From assembly GCF_900177725.1 (NCBI RefSeq), contig NZ_FXAT01000001.1, positions 372,001 through 436,000 on the forward strand: a DNA stretch of 64,000 nucleotides, written 5' to 3'. A program made the position numbers and the translations under genes. Source of the stretch: Paraburkholderia susongensis (GTDB lineage Bacteria; Pseudomonadota; Gammaproteobacteria; Burkholderiales; Burkholderiaceae). Below the pieces are notes generated by a model that was not told the DNA's origin, did not search any database, and worked only from the letters and a program-made list of their open reading frames with translations. This document shows positions 5,872 through 13,178 of the stretch, in pieces. Numbering within the stretch: position 1 is the stretch's first letter; each line of letters starts with the position of its first letter.

Positions 5872-6309
5872 ATGACAACCTCAGCCACCCTCTCCCCCGC
5901 CCTCAAAGACCTGATCGCCCTGTTCGCCGGCGCCGACCGTCCGATGATGTTCGACGGCATCTGTGAGGCGCTGGGCAAATTCGATCCAGACGAGGTCAAT
6001 GACAAGCTGCAGATGCTTTTGCGGGCAGACATCGTCAAGTACGCGCAACCACTCTCTGCCTCCGAGGGCGGCTTCTGGCTCAACGGCGCAAAGCACGTCG
6101 ATCTGACTGGATACGACGGTTACGACGTCACCCTCGCCGACGTAAGCGACGCCATCGAGCAGGCGCCGGCCTTCCCTCAGTGTGACCAGCTCAAGGACCT
6201 CATCGCCACACTGCACGAACAGGTGCGCGCCGTTGGCCGCCATGCCGAAGCAACGCTGCGGCTGATCGAACTCGTCACCACGCTCACCCGTCGCGGAGAG
6301 ACGCAATGA
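5872..6309 (+). CDS. First gene of rightward early operon, unknown function
   Basis: A 145-residue acidic protein. Residues 5-45 look like a winged-helix-type start (SPALKDLIALFAG, then MMFDGICEALGKF and VNDKLQMLLRADIVKY), followed by a C-terminal helix that may be a coiled coil (QLKDLIATLHEQVRAVGRHAE). It could be a small DNA-binding protein, but no family is recognised. It is the first gene behind the rightward promoter, and its stop overlaps the ParB-like start as ATGA. Confidence 0.7.
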   Translation: MTTSATLSPALKDLIALFAGADRPMMFDGICEALGKFDPDEVNDKLQMLLRADIVKYAQPLSASEGGFWLNGAKHVDLTGYDGYDVTLADVSDAIEQAPAFPQCDQLKDLIATLHEQVRAVGRHAEATLRLIELVTTLTRRGETQ

Positions 6310-7718
6310 CCCGTAACCCGACGCTTCCCCTCGAGCTCGAGGAACCCATCGTCACCGGCAACACCAAGGCCGCCGTTCGTGCAGCCGGCGGCAAGTCCTC
6401 CGATCTGTGGATGATCCCGTACGACCAGCTGCACTGGAATCAGCGCGACAACGTGCGCCCGCTTGACATCGAGTGGGCGAAACACCTTGGCGAGCTGATC
6501 AAAGTCAACGGCTTCGACAAGAACCAGCCGTTGGGTGGCTTCGTGCGCAAGGTCAACGACGAGGATCGCATCTACATCTGGCAGGGCCAGCACCGCTACC
6601 ACGGCGCGGGCCTCGCGATTCAGGCTGGTGTCGACCTCGGTCTGATCCCGGTAATCATCATCGCCGCGGAAAAAGTCTCACACCCCAATCTCATCTTCGG
6701 CGGTCTGACGGGCAACGCCAGCCGCAGCACGACACCGCTCGAGCTCGGCGCGAAGATCATCGAGCTGCGCGACGCGTACGGCATCGACATGCAGACCATA
6801 CGGTCGCGCCTGAACATCACCGAGCAGACGGTGCGCGACGTCCTGCTGCTCGCCGGTGCGCCACCGGAGCTGCGTGAGCTTGTGCATACCAACACCGTAG
6901 CCTCCACCGCCGCGATCGAACAGATCCGCAAGCACGGTCCAGAAAAGGCGCTCGAGCGCATCGGGAAAGCTGCGTCAGATGCCAGGAGCGCCGGCCGAAC
7001 CCGCGTGACCCGCAAGGATCTGGAGCCCCCTGAGCCCCAGCGCAAGGGCAAGCCAAACAAAGCCGAAGCGGACACGATAGTCACTCCGGCAAAGTCTCCA
7101 GACGCCCTGTTTTCTCCGGGCTTTCGCCACGACATGCCGCGCGTGCAGCTCGCTGAAAACATCTGGTACCCATCCTACTGCGCGGACGTCATTGCGAATG
7201 CTGGCACCTCGATCGCGGTCGTCAAGCCATTCACCCATGGTGATCGACTTTGGGTATGTGTGGGCGGCCTCCACGATCACTCGTATCACGAGGGAGAGTG
7301 CTGGAGCTTATGTCCCATTGACGACTGGAAGGGCTCGACTTTCATCGGCAGCCAGCTTGACCGTGCTGTCGAGGCAGGCGCACATGAGCGCGGTTCATAT
7401 CGCGGCCAGGTGGTGCAAGTACGCGGGGAAAAATACGTGCTCGACGCCGTGATGCTTTGCTACGCCGGCGAACGCATGCGCTCACCGTCCGCGACTGTTG
7501 CGTCTCCCAAGGCTCACGCGACCGACGCGACGCCGAAGATCACCGGCGAGCAGGCAAAGTCACTTTGGCGCGCGCTGCAAGCTGTCCTGCACGACGACGG
7601 ATTCGCCTTGCTCGATATGAAGACAATTCAGAGCGTGCACGCAGCTCTCCTACCGCTCGCCGATTTGCCGGATCACGCACGTATTGCGCAATCGGCTGAA
7701 TCATCCGACGTGGGCTAG
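6306..7718 (+). CDS. Phage ParB-like protein
   Basis: A 470-residue protein with a ParB/Srx-type N-terminal domain: IPYDQLHWNQRDNVRPLD near residues 37-54, then IYIWQGQHRYHGA near 88-100 in place of the usual GERR/GHRR box. Residues 155-185 contain a helix-turn-helix (IDMQTIRSRLNITEQTVRDV), followed by a basic linker (RKDLEPPEPQRKGKPNK) and a C-terminal region without known similarity. ParB-fold proteins bind centromere-like sites, and some phage ones cut or regulate DNA. The dispersed 15-bp palindromes are candidate sites for it; one lies in its own gene at 7554. No ParA is visible. Confidence 0.75.
   Translation: MTRNPTLPLELEEPIVTGNTKAAVRAAGGKSSDLWMIPYDQLHWNQRDNVRPLDIEWAKHLGELIKVNGFDKNQPLGGFVRKVNDEDRIYIWQGQHRYHGAGLAIQAGVDLGLIPVIIIAAEKVSHPNLIFGGLTGNASRSTTPLELGAKIIELRDAYGIDMQTIRSRLNITEQTVRDVLLLAGAPPELRELVHTNTVASTAAIEQIRKHGPEKALERIGKAASDARSAGRTRVTRKDLEPPEPQRKGKPNKAEADTIVTPAKSPDALFSPGFRHDMPRVQLAENIWYPSYCADVIANAGTSIAVVKPFTHGDRLWVCVGGLHDHSYHEGECWSLCPIDDWKGSTFIGSQLDRAVEAGAHERGSYRGQVVQVRGEKYVLDAVMLCYAGERMRSPSATVASPKAHATDATPKITGEQAKSLWRALQAVLHDDGFALLDMKTIQSVHAALLPLADLPDHARIAQSAESSDVG
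7554..7568. repeat. Prophage 15-bp palindrome, copy 2
   Basis: GCAAAGTCACTTTGG, one base off the consensus at the last position, inside the 3' part of the parB-like gene. Confidence 0.65.
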
Positions 7719-7753
7719 ATCCCGCTCACGAACCACAGCAGGGAGTACTCGTC

Positions 7754-8374
7754 ATGACCGTTGTGATCAGTCAGCCTCCAGCAGTCAAGGTTTCGTTTTT
7801 TGCGACTGGCCCTGCAGCACCCGTCGTCACGCTAGGCAGTGACGGCAGCGTCGAACTCGGCCCGGATGTCGACTTCGATCAGGCAGCGTGCGCTCTGTGG
7901 GACGCCGTGCGGCGCACGTTCGACGCGCACGCGACGCCGCCTTCGGACGTGGAGCTCCGCGCGATTCACGCGGACGCCGTGGCCTGTGTGGTACGCGAGG
8001 ACCGTCGGCTCACGCCGGCCGACGACGCATGGTGGCAGCACTATCTGCGCAGCGTCATGACGCAGGCCTCGCGGCCGTGGTTTACCGCGACCGCCGCATC
8101 GTCGGAAGAGCCCGGATCCGGGCCTGCACTCGCAACGATGCGTGCCGCCCTTGGCCTGCCCGATTGTGGCACCACGCTCGACGACATCGTCCAGGGCGTG
8201 CACGACACGGTGCGCACGAATGCCGAGGCCTGCGCACTCATCACGCAGCTGCTTGCTGCCACAAAGTCACTTTGCTCGATGGCCTGCGTCACGCGCCGCG
8301 ACGCGCCGGACGTCTACGAACTGATCGAGCGCGCGGGGGCGTTCGTGTTTTCAAGTGAGGGAGGCACACGATGA
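7754..8374 (+). CDS. Phage protein of unknown function
   Basis: A 206-residue protein with no recognised domain. The first 50 residues look beta-rich (VKVSFFATGP, VVTLGSDGSVELG) and the rest is helical. It starts 35 bp after the ParB-like stop and its stop overlaps the next start as ATGA, so it belongs to the rightward early operon. Copy 3 of the prophage palindrome lies near its 3' end. Confidence 0.65.
   Translation: MTVVISQPPAVKVSFFATGPAAPVVTLGSDGSVELGPDVDFDQAACALWDAVRRTFDAHATPPSDVELRAIHADAVACVVREDRRLTPADDAWWQHYLRSVMTQASRPWFTATAASSEEPGSGPALATMRAALGLPDCGTTLDDIVQGVHDTVRTNAEACALITQLLAATKSLCSMACVTRRDAPDVYELIERAGAFVFSSEGGTR
8261..8275. repeat. Prophage 15-bp palindrome, copy 3
   Basis: ACAAAGTCACTTTGC, one base off the consensus at the first position, inside the 206-residue phage gene. 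Confidence 0.65.
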
Positions 8375-9111
8375 CAACAGAGCGCTGCCCTGGTTGCGGG
8401 CACACCTATTACGACGACGTGCCCGAGCGCAACGGCTATTGCAGTTGGTGCGTGTCTGAAGGTGTGTGGGATGAACAGACGGCTGCGGCACGCGGCCCTG
8501 CACCGTTTCCGATGATGATCTTCCGCACAGCCGAACTGGATGTCCTCCAGATAGGGCTAAGCGAACTCATCAGGATAGGCAAGGTATATGACTCAGCCCG
8601 GACGACCGTGATGGATGCACGCCGCTTGTACGGCGAACGCTATGTCTTGCTCGAGCAGCGTTTCTCCGCAGAGCGCATGCCCCTGTGGTCCGAGAGCATC
8701 TGGGGTCCCAAACCCTTCGTGCTACCTGACGGCAAAACCGTTGCCACCGCAACGACCACCTTATCCACAGAAAACGTGGATAACCCTGTGCAAAGCTTGA
8801 GCGCGGCCGAGCGTGCTGTGCTTGCAGAGCGTCGCAGGCAAGTGTCTGAGGAAGGCTGCACACTGGAGCATGACGACCGGCATCAAGATGGGGAAATGGC
8901 ACTCGCAGCGGCCTGCTATGCGGCCGCCGACACCGAGAGCTATCCGCCTGCCGAACCGCCAGACATGTGGCCGTGGGACGTGGAATGGTGGAAGCCGACG
9001 ACGCCACGCCACAATCTCGTGAAGGCCGCCGCACTGATCATCGCAGAAATCGAGCGCATCGACCGTGCCGCTCCAGCTTCGCCTGCCGGGGATCAGGGGG
9101 AAGTAGGATGA
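8371..9111 (+). CDS. Phage zinc-ribbon protein with C-terminal early-region domain
   Basis: A 246-residue protein in two parts. Residues 6-27 hold a four-Cys zinc ribbon (CPGC, then CSWC). From about residue 143 a second domain (LSAAERAVLAERRRQ, EGCTLEHDDRHQDGE, MWPWDVEWWKP, NLVKAAALIIAEIERI) is one I recognise as common in small phage early proteins, though no activity is known. A region of unclear fold links them and contains the DnaA-box-like inverted pair at 8761-8783. It is the last plus-strand gene before two opposite-strand genes. Confidence 0.65.
   Translation: MTTERCPGCGHTYYDDVPERNGYCSWCVSEGVWDEQTAAARGPAPFPMMIFRTAELDVLQIGLSELIRIGKVYDSARTTVMDARRLYGERYVLLEQRFSAERMPLWSESIWGPKPFVLPDGKTVATATTTLSTENVDNPVQSLSAAERAVLAERRRQVSEEGCTLEHDDRHQDGEMALAAACYAAADTESYPPAEPPDMWPWDVEWWKPTTPRHNLVKAAALIIAEIERIDRAAPASPAGDQGEVG
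8761..8783. other. Inverted pair of DnaA-box-like sequences
   Basis: TTATCCACA (8761-8769), six bases, then CGTGGATAA (8775-8783). The first is the consensus DnaA box; the second, read on the minus strand, is one base off. Together they form 8-bp inverted arms. They lie inside a coding sequence, where the codons read STENVDN, so function as an origin element is uncertain. Confidence 0.4.
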
Positions 9112-9115
9112 ACAG

Positions 9116-9433
9116 CTATTTCCTGAATATTGGAACAAAGATCGATACAAATAATGCGAACACCGCTACCGCAAGCGCCCACTTCGAAATCGTCAGAGCA
9201 TTCTTATTGATTACCGTTTGCTCAGCAGCGGCGGCCGCCGCTCCCTCAGCTGCTACTGCCTGCCGCTCAAGGGTGTCGGAGGCGCGCCGTTCGTTTTCGC
9301 GATCTCGATATGCACGAGCATTTTCCAGCCTACGACCTGCAAAGTTCCCGAGATCGATGTTGTCATTGAAGGCTTTCTCACCGTTTTTGGCGATCCATGC
9401 CTCGATCTCTTCAATCGTTTGGAAATCTGCCAT
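9116..9433 (-). CDS. Tail-anchored small membrane protein, opposite-strand insertion gene
   Basis: A 105-residue protein starting at 9433 with AAGGAG seven bases upstream. An acidic then basic helical N-terminal part is followed by an Ala-rich stretch (residues 60-70) and a single C-terminal hydrophobic span (ALTISKWALAVAVFALFV, residues 79-98). It is transcribed against the rightward operon and is visibly richer in A+T than its neighbours, as expected of a moron gene expressed in the lysogen. Function unknown. Confidence 0.6.
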   Translation of the reverse strand: MADFQTIEEIEAWIAKNGEKAFNDNIDLGNFAGRRLENARAYRDRENERRASDTLERQAVAAEGAAAAAAEQTVINKNALTISKWALAVAVFALFVSIFVPIFRK

Positions 9434-9468
9434 GGCAAGCTCCTTTCGAACTTGTGAGGAATCCTAGC

Positions 9469-9537
9469 ATGACCGGTAACCCTACCCAGCTCGACGAAGC
9501 GACGACGGCCTCACTACCGCACAAGCGGAAACGATGA
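9469..9537 (+). CDS. Possible 22-residue peptide or remnant
   Basis: ATG at 9469 with GAGGA eight bases upstream opens 22 codons (MTGNPTQLDEATTAS to HKRKR), ending in the gap between the two opposite-strand genes. It may be the start of a plus-strand gene cut off when those genes were inserted, or chance. Confidence 0.2.
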   Translation: MTGNPTQLDEATTASLPHKRKR

Positions 9538-9550
9538 ACGACCAAGGTCG

Positions 9551-9808
9551 TCACGCGGCCAAGTCGGCCCGACGAATCACGATCGGGGGACCTTCGCCAG
9601 CATTCGCTTTCGCAAGCGCGATCTTAAAGATTTGGTCTCTGTTGTTGATGATCGCGTCTTCGTCACCGCTCATGGATCCACTGGACCCAAGAGCGTCGCA
9701 AAGTGCCTCATGCGTCACGCGTACCTGAACAGCCTTGTTGCCATATGCCATGTTGAAAAGAACATCATTGCCATCACGCACGAACAGCCAACCGAATGGA
9801 TTTGCCAT
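9551..9808 (-). CDS. Small protein of unknown function, opposite-strand insertion gene
   Basis: An 85-residue protein starting at 9808 with GGGAG six bases upstream. The first half is beta-like (FGWLFVRDGNDVLFNM, AVQVRVTHEAL), somewhat similar in layout to DUF1488 proteins; this is a weak impression only. Like the gene at 9116-9433 it runs against the operon and is richer in A+T, so the two may have arrived together. Confidence 0.5.
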   Translation of the reverse strand: MANPFGWLFVRDGNDVLFNMAYGNKAVQVRVTHEALCDALGSSGSMSGDEDAIINNRDQIFKIALAKANAGEGPPIVIRRADLAA

Positions 9809-9833
9809 TTGCTTCTCCCAGGGAAGTCAAGAC

Positions 9834-10088
9834 ATGGATAGCAAGATTACAGTAGATCGCGAGGCCCGCGTTGCGTCCCCACAAGCCGGGGCGGCGTTGA
9901 CGGATGACGCGCGCGACGCGGCGCGGTATCGGTGGTTACGAGAACAGCATTGGAACGAGGCGACGTTATTTGTGGTGGCCGGTGGTCAATACGTTGTTCG
10001 ACTCGGTACAGATTGCCCAAGCCGCGAGCGTCTAGACGCTGCCATTGATGAAGCCATGGCCACCGCGCAACCAGCCAGCGGTGGTTAG
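9834..10088 (+). CDS. Small phage protein of unknown function
   Basis: An 84-residue protein with the phrase DDARDAARYRWLREQHW (residues 24-40), a pattern common in small phage early proteins of Burkholderiales and other proteobacteria, function unknown. Start taken at ATG 9834, where the phage-like sequence begins; the ribosome site is weak. It resumes the rightward operon after the two opposite-strand genes. Confidence 0.6.
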   Translation: MDSKITVDREARVASPQAGAALTDDARDAARYRWLREQHWNEATLFVVAGGQYVVRLGTDCPSRERLDAAIDEAMATAQPASGG

Positions 10089-10090
10089 CA

Positions 10091-10324
10091 ATGGTCCGCG
10101 TCGCATGCATGGCACTCCACCGACGCATCAAAGCGGGGCGCCCGAACAAAGCCGGCGATTCATTTATTGGCGGCGGTCAGGATGTGACCAGTGATTGCAT
10201 CAAGGCGATTATCGAATTCGTCGGCGTTGGCGGAACACACGAAGTAACCGTAGACGGCAGACCGATGTATGAGATCGAGATCCGCGCCCTCGCCAACGAA
10301 GACGCGCCCGCAGCAGCCTCATGA
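10091..10324 (+). CDS. Small phage protein of unknown function
   Basis: A 77-residue protein beginning 2 bp after the previous stop. The core reads RIKAGRPNKAGDSFIGGGQD followed by a short beta-rich C-terminal half (HEVTVDGRPMYEIEIR). No domain recognised. The 121 bp after it (10325-10445) carry no gene I can support; they contain a small hairpin (CCGCG-ggggaa-CGCGG, 10357-10372). Confidence 0.5.
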   Translation: MVRVACMALHRRIKAGRPNKAGDSFIGGGQDVTSDCIKAIIEFVGVGGTHEVTVDGRPMYEIEIRALANEDAPAAAS

Positions 10325-10445
10325 AAAAAAGCCCTGCACTCGGCAAGGCTGAACACCGCGGGGGAACGCGGCTAAGGCAGATTGCATCGTAGGCCTCGTG
10401 TCCCACGGTGCCTATCGGATAACTCTGAAATCTGGAGCATGCAAC

Positions 10446-10766
10446 ATGAAAATGGCCCGCGCCGATGCAGACGACATCGAGGCCGCACTCGAGCTGGTTG
10501 CCATCCTGGGTAACGTCGACAGAGGCTACATGCCCGACGTTGCTGACAGCGAGGACGAGACGTTTTTCGACCCGGACCGCGAGACGCACCTGAAGCTCTT
10601 TTACGAGTGCGTGATGGACTGCGTCGAGCGCTCGCCCGGCGGTATCTTTCGCGTGGTCTGGGGGTTTCAGACGCTCGTCGCCAACAACGTCATCGACCCG
10701 GAACTCGACTATCTCGAACTGCATCCGCGGCTGACGGCAGCGCTTGATGCACGGGATAAGCCATGA
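10446..10766 (+). CDS. Small phage early protein of unknown function
   Basis: A 106-residue acidic protein. The sequence MKMARADADDIEAALELVAIL, with later FRVVWGFQTLVANNVIDPELDYLELHP, is a pattern I recognise from many phage and prophage early regions without known function. ATG at 10446 with GGAG eight bases upstream is preferred over an upstream GTG-type extension. Its stop overlaps the next start as ATGA. Confidence 0.6.
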   Translation: MKMARADADDIEAALELVAILGNVDRGYMPDVADSEDETFFDPDRETHLKLFYECVMDCVERSPGGIFRVVWGFQTLVANNVIDPELDYLELHPRLTAALDARDKP

Positions 10767-10999
10767 ACGGATATGACGCAATGCGAGCCGGCTTCGAGGA
10801 ACAGCGTGCGCGCGCTATCAACGTCGACTGGTTCACGTGGCAGATTGCCTGGCTTGATGCACAAGCCGTCACGCTTGAGGAAGCTGCAGCGGCTGTAGCC
10901 GATCATTGCCGCAAGGGTCGCGAATGGATCCCCGGGAGCCTGTGGGACACACTCACGCGCGAGTGTGCGGCGCGTGTACGCGCAATCGGTAGGAGATGA
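10763..10999 (+). CDS. Small phage protein of unknown function
   Basis: A 78-residue helical protein rich in Trp and Ala, translationally coupled to the gene before it (ATGA) and followed 3 bp later by the next. No domain recognised. Confidence 0.5.
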   Translation: MNGYDAMRAGFEEQRARAINVDWFTWQIAWLDAQAVTLEEAAAAVADHCRKGREWIPGSLWDTLTRECAARVRAIGRR

Positions 11000-11002
11000 G
11001 CT

Positions 11003-11257
11003 ATGAGCCGCAATTCGATGGTCCAGATCGGGCCTTGCCCCATACCTCTTGTGCCGGTCCGCGACTTTAGCAAGCCGCGCCTCACGCGCGAGGACTGGAA
11101 TGGCCTGTGGCAGCTGTGTGGCCCGTCGGCCCAACACAACCTCTCGCGCAATCCGCTCTGGGTTGTGATCTGCATGGCGTACTACGAGGGCATGGCGCAC
11201 GCGAGCGGCCTGCTCGAGGAACAAGGCAAAGTGACTTTGCAAGAGCCAAAGCAATGA
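11003..11257 (+). CDS. Small phage protein of unknown function
   Basis: An 84-residue protein with a central LTREDWNGLWQLCGP and a helical end. No domain recognised. Copy 4 of the prophage palindrome lies near its 3' end. A 14-codon frame (11254-11298, MSIRTIIEINHDRL) overlaps its stop and looks like the start of a known small phage gene type that has been cut short. Confidence 0.5.
   Translation: MSRNSMVQIGPCPIPLVPVRDFSKPRLTREDWNGLWQLCGPSAQHNLSRNPLWVVICMAYYEGMAHASGLLEEQGKVTLQEPKQ
11226..11240. repeat. Prophage 15-bp palindrome, copy 4
   Basis: GCAAAGTGACTTTGC, perfect 7-1-7 palindrome, here in a different reading frame from the other copies, which argues that the DNA sequence rather than the peptide is conserved. 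Confidence 0.7.
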
Positions 11258-11315
11258 GCATCCGCACGATCATTGAGATTAACCACGATCGCCTGTGAGG
11301 CCAGGAGACGGGAGA

Positions 11316-11531
11316 ATGAATTCTATCGGAATTGACAAATTGACTAGCAAGGTTGATCTGGGTCGATCGACAATTTACCGCCTGATCGCCGAGGGAAAAT
11401 TCCCGAAGCCCTTCCAGATACTGCCAAACCGGAATGCCTGGATCGAGAGCGACATCGACGAGTGGCTCGCAGCGAAGGCCGGCAAGCCACTTCCGGACAC
11501 TAGCCCGCAGCCAGCCCCTGAGGAGACGTGA
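11316..11531 (+). CDS. AlpA family excisionase/regulator
   Basis: A 71-residue winged-helix protein of the AlpA type (PF05930): KVDLGRSTIYRLIAEGKFPKP at residues 11-31 and WIESDIDEWLAAK at 41-53. Such proteins direct integrase toward excision or activate its gene. ATG 11316 is preceded by AGGAGACGGGAG. The 3' end overlaps the integrase 3' end by 32 bp, tail to tail. It is the last gene of the rightward operon, the usual place for an excisionase. Confidence 0.8.
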   Translation: MNSIGIDKLTSKVDLGRSTIYRLIAEGKFPKPFQILPNRNAWIESDIDEWLAAKAGKPLPDTSPQPAPEET

Positions 11532-12756
11532 ACGGCAGGATCGTCGCGGTGTTGTACTCGCCGGCGCAATATTGAGCCCAGTGCTCCATCATCTTGCGGC
11601 GCCGCTCGAGCATGTCCCCACGCTGGTATGCGCGCCGTGCCTTATTTACGACCTTGTGAGCGAGCGCCTTGTCGACGAGCACGTCGGAATACTCGGCGCC
11701 CTCCTCGGCCCAGTCCTGGAACGTCGAGCGAAAACCGTGCACGGTGTATTCCGGATAACCCATGCCGCGCAGTAGTTCGAGCATTGCCATATTCGATAGC
11801 GGACGCCCCTTTTTGTCGCCCGGGAACAGGTAACCCCACTTCGATCCCGACAGCATTTTTTCAATGATCTCGCATGCCTTGTCGCACAACGGCACGCGAT
11901 GCGAAACGCCCATCTTCATGCGCTCCGCCGGGATCGTCCACACCTTCGCCTTCAGGTTGAACTCTTCGGGCCGTGCGAACTGGATCTCGTTCGTTCGGGA
12001 AGCACACAGAATGAGCAGATGGAGTGCCCAGGCCGAGCGGGCACCTTCCGCCTGCTTCGCCACGATTTGCGGAATGAAATCTGGCAGGTCGGCCCACGGC
12101 ATGGCCGGATGGTGCTTCACGGCCTTTTTGCGTTTCGGGAGGATCTTGTCGAGGTGTCCACGCCACCGTGCCGGGTTGTCGCCCTCGCGATGGCCGAGCG
12201 CTTTCTCAGCGTCGAGAATCGTCTCAATCCGGCCGCGCACGCGACTCGCCGTCTCACGCTTCGCAACCCAGATCGGCTGCAGGATGCGCACGAGCATGGC
12301 CGTATCGACATCGCGCACGTCCGTGTCGCCGATGACCGGATAGGCGTAAGTCGTGAGGGTGTTTGTCCACTGGTCGGAGTGCTTGCTGTTCTTCCAGCTC
12401 GCCTGCGTACTCTCAATGAACTCGGTGGCCGCCGTCCGGAATTGCCGGGCACCCTCGATAGCCACCTTGCGCCGCGCCTCGTCGCGCGCGCGAATAGGAT
12501 CGATCTTGTCTTTGAGCAGGCCACGACACCGGGCGGCTTCCTCGCGAGCTGCAGCAAGCGACACGTTTGACAATGATCCGAGGCCCATCTCGCGAGGGCG
12601 CCCCATCAGTTTGAATCGGAAAATCCAGGTGCGGGAGCCGGTCGGCGAGATCTGGAAATAGAGGTTGCCACCATCAGCGTAATAGCCGGGATCAACCAGT
12701 TTTCCGAGTTTGAGCGCAGTCAGCCGGTGAAGCTGCCTCGACTGTGTTGTCGCCAT
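11500..12756 (-). CDS. int: Tyrosine-type site-specific integrase
   Basis: A 418-residue P4-type integrase. Residues 10-95 are the arm-binding DUF4102 domain, about 105-200 the core-binding SAM-like domain and 215-395 the catalytic domain. The expected catalytic residues are R254 (CASRTNE), K281, H340 and R343 (HGFR), H367 (ALAHK) and Tyr377 (RRAYQRG), so the enzyme looks intact. The gene starts 150 bp from the 3' end of tRNA-Ser and points away from it, the standard arrangement for tRNA-targeting integrases. Confidence 0.95.
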   Translation of the reverse strand: MATTQSRQLHRLTALKLGKLVDPGYYADGGNLYFQISPTGSRTWIFRFKLMGRPREMGLGSLSNVSLAAAREEAARCRGLLKDKIDPIRARDEARRKVAIEGARQFRTAATEFIESTQASWKNSKHSDQWTNTLTTYAYPVIGDTDVRDVDTAMLVRILQPIWVAKRETASRVRGRIETILDAEKALGHREGDNPARWRGHLDKILPKRKKAVKHHPAMPWADLPDFIPQIVAKQAEGARSAWALHLLILCASRTNEIQFARPEEFNLKAKVWTIPAERMKMGVSHRVPLCDKACEIIEKMLSGSKWGYLFPGDKKGRPLSNMAMLELLRGMGYPEYTVHGFRSTFQDWAEEGAEYSDVLVDKALAHKVVNKARRAYQRGDMLERRRKMMEHWAQYCAGEYNTATILPFTSPQGLAAG

Positions 12757-12831
12757 TTCTTACCCTCACTTTTACCCACACCTGATAGGCGGATTGTGAG
12801 AGATGGAATGGGACGGAGCAAGAAAAGAAAT

Positions 12832-12867
12832 ACCCCCAAAGTCCCGGTGTTCTGAGGCTTTGGGGGT
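12832..12867 (-). terminator. Intrinsic terminator behind tRNA-Ser
   Basis: 10-bp arms ACCCCCAAAG and CTTTGGGGGT with a 16-base loop; on the minus strand the stem is followed by a T-rich tract (12831-12821). It lies between tRNA and integrase, so it is probably phage-borne DNA that now ends the tRNA transcript. Confidence 0.65.
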
Positions 12868-12906
12868 TTCCCGCAGCGTCCCGGAGGATGCCGCTGAATC
12901 GCCTAC

Positions 12907-13000
12907 TGGCGGAGACGGAGGGATTCGAACCCTCGATCCAGGTTTTGGCCCAGATGCTCCCTTAGCAGGGGAGTGCCTTCGACCTCTCGGCCACGTCTCC
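12907..13000 (-). tRNA. tRNA-Ser(GCU)
   Basis: A 94-base class II tRNA: acceptor arms GGAGACG and CGTCTCC, anticodon loop CTGCTAA with anticodon GCU, long variable arm, T-loop GGTTCGAATCC and encoded CCA. Its 3' end is the likely prophage attachment site, and the gene is intact after integration. Confidence 0.95.
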
Positions 13001-13042
13001 CAAACTTTCTGTCGCACAGGGAGTCAGTGCGACGAAGCCAAG

Positions 13043-13071
13043 ATGATAGCGGGCTGAGCCGAGAAGGTCAA
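13043..13071 (-). promoter_or_regulatory. Promoter of tRNA-Ser
   Basis: Minus strand TTGACC (13071-13066), 17-bp spacer, TATCAT (13048-13043), 43 bp upstream of the mature tRNA 5' end. Confidence 0.65.
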
Positions 13072-13137
13072 TGTCCGGCGGACATTTTTTGTGCCAACCC
13101 CGGTGTGAACGACACAATTTATTCACACCGGCGGCGC

Positions 13138-13165
13138 AAAACAAACGGGGCGCTTCCGCGCCCCG
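13138..13165 (-). terminator. Intrinsic terminator of lysC
   Basis: Stem CGGGGCGC/GCGCCCCG with TTCC-type tetraloop, followed on the minus strand by TTTGTTTT, 14 bp after the lysC stop. Confidence 0.8.
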
Positions 13166-13178
13166 CTATTCCCGCAAT

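Larger units (their letters stand above)
1..12906. mobile_element. Partial temperate prophage inserted at tRNA-Ser(GCU)
   Basis: A block of phage early and lysogeny genes ends with a tyrosine integrase beside the 3' end of tRNA-Ser(GCU). It has a CI-like repressor, a divergent Cro/YdaS-like gene, a CII-like regulator, a primase, a ParB-like protein, an AlpA-type excisionase and many small overlapping genes, with paired operators. No capsid, tail or lysis gene is present, so the structural arm must lie left of position 1. The exact attachment core cannot be fixed because the other junction is outside the window. The right boundary is placed at the tRNA 3' end by inference. Confidence 0.9.
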
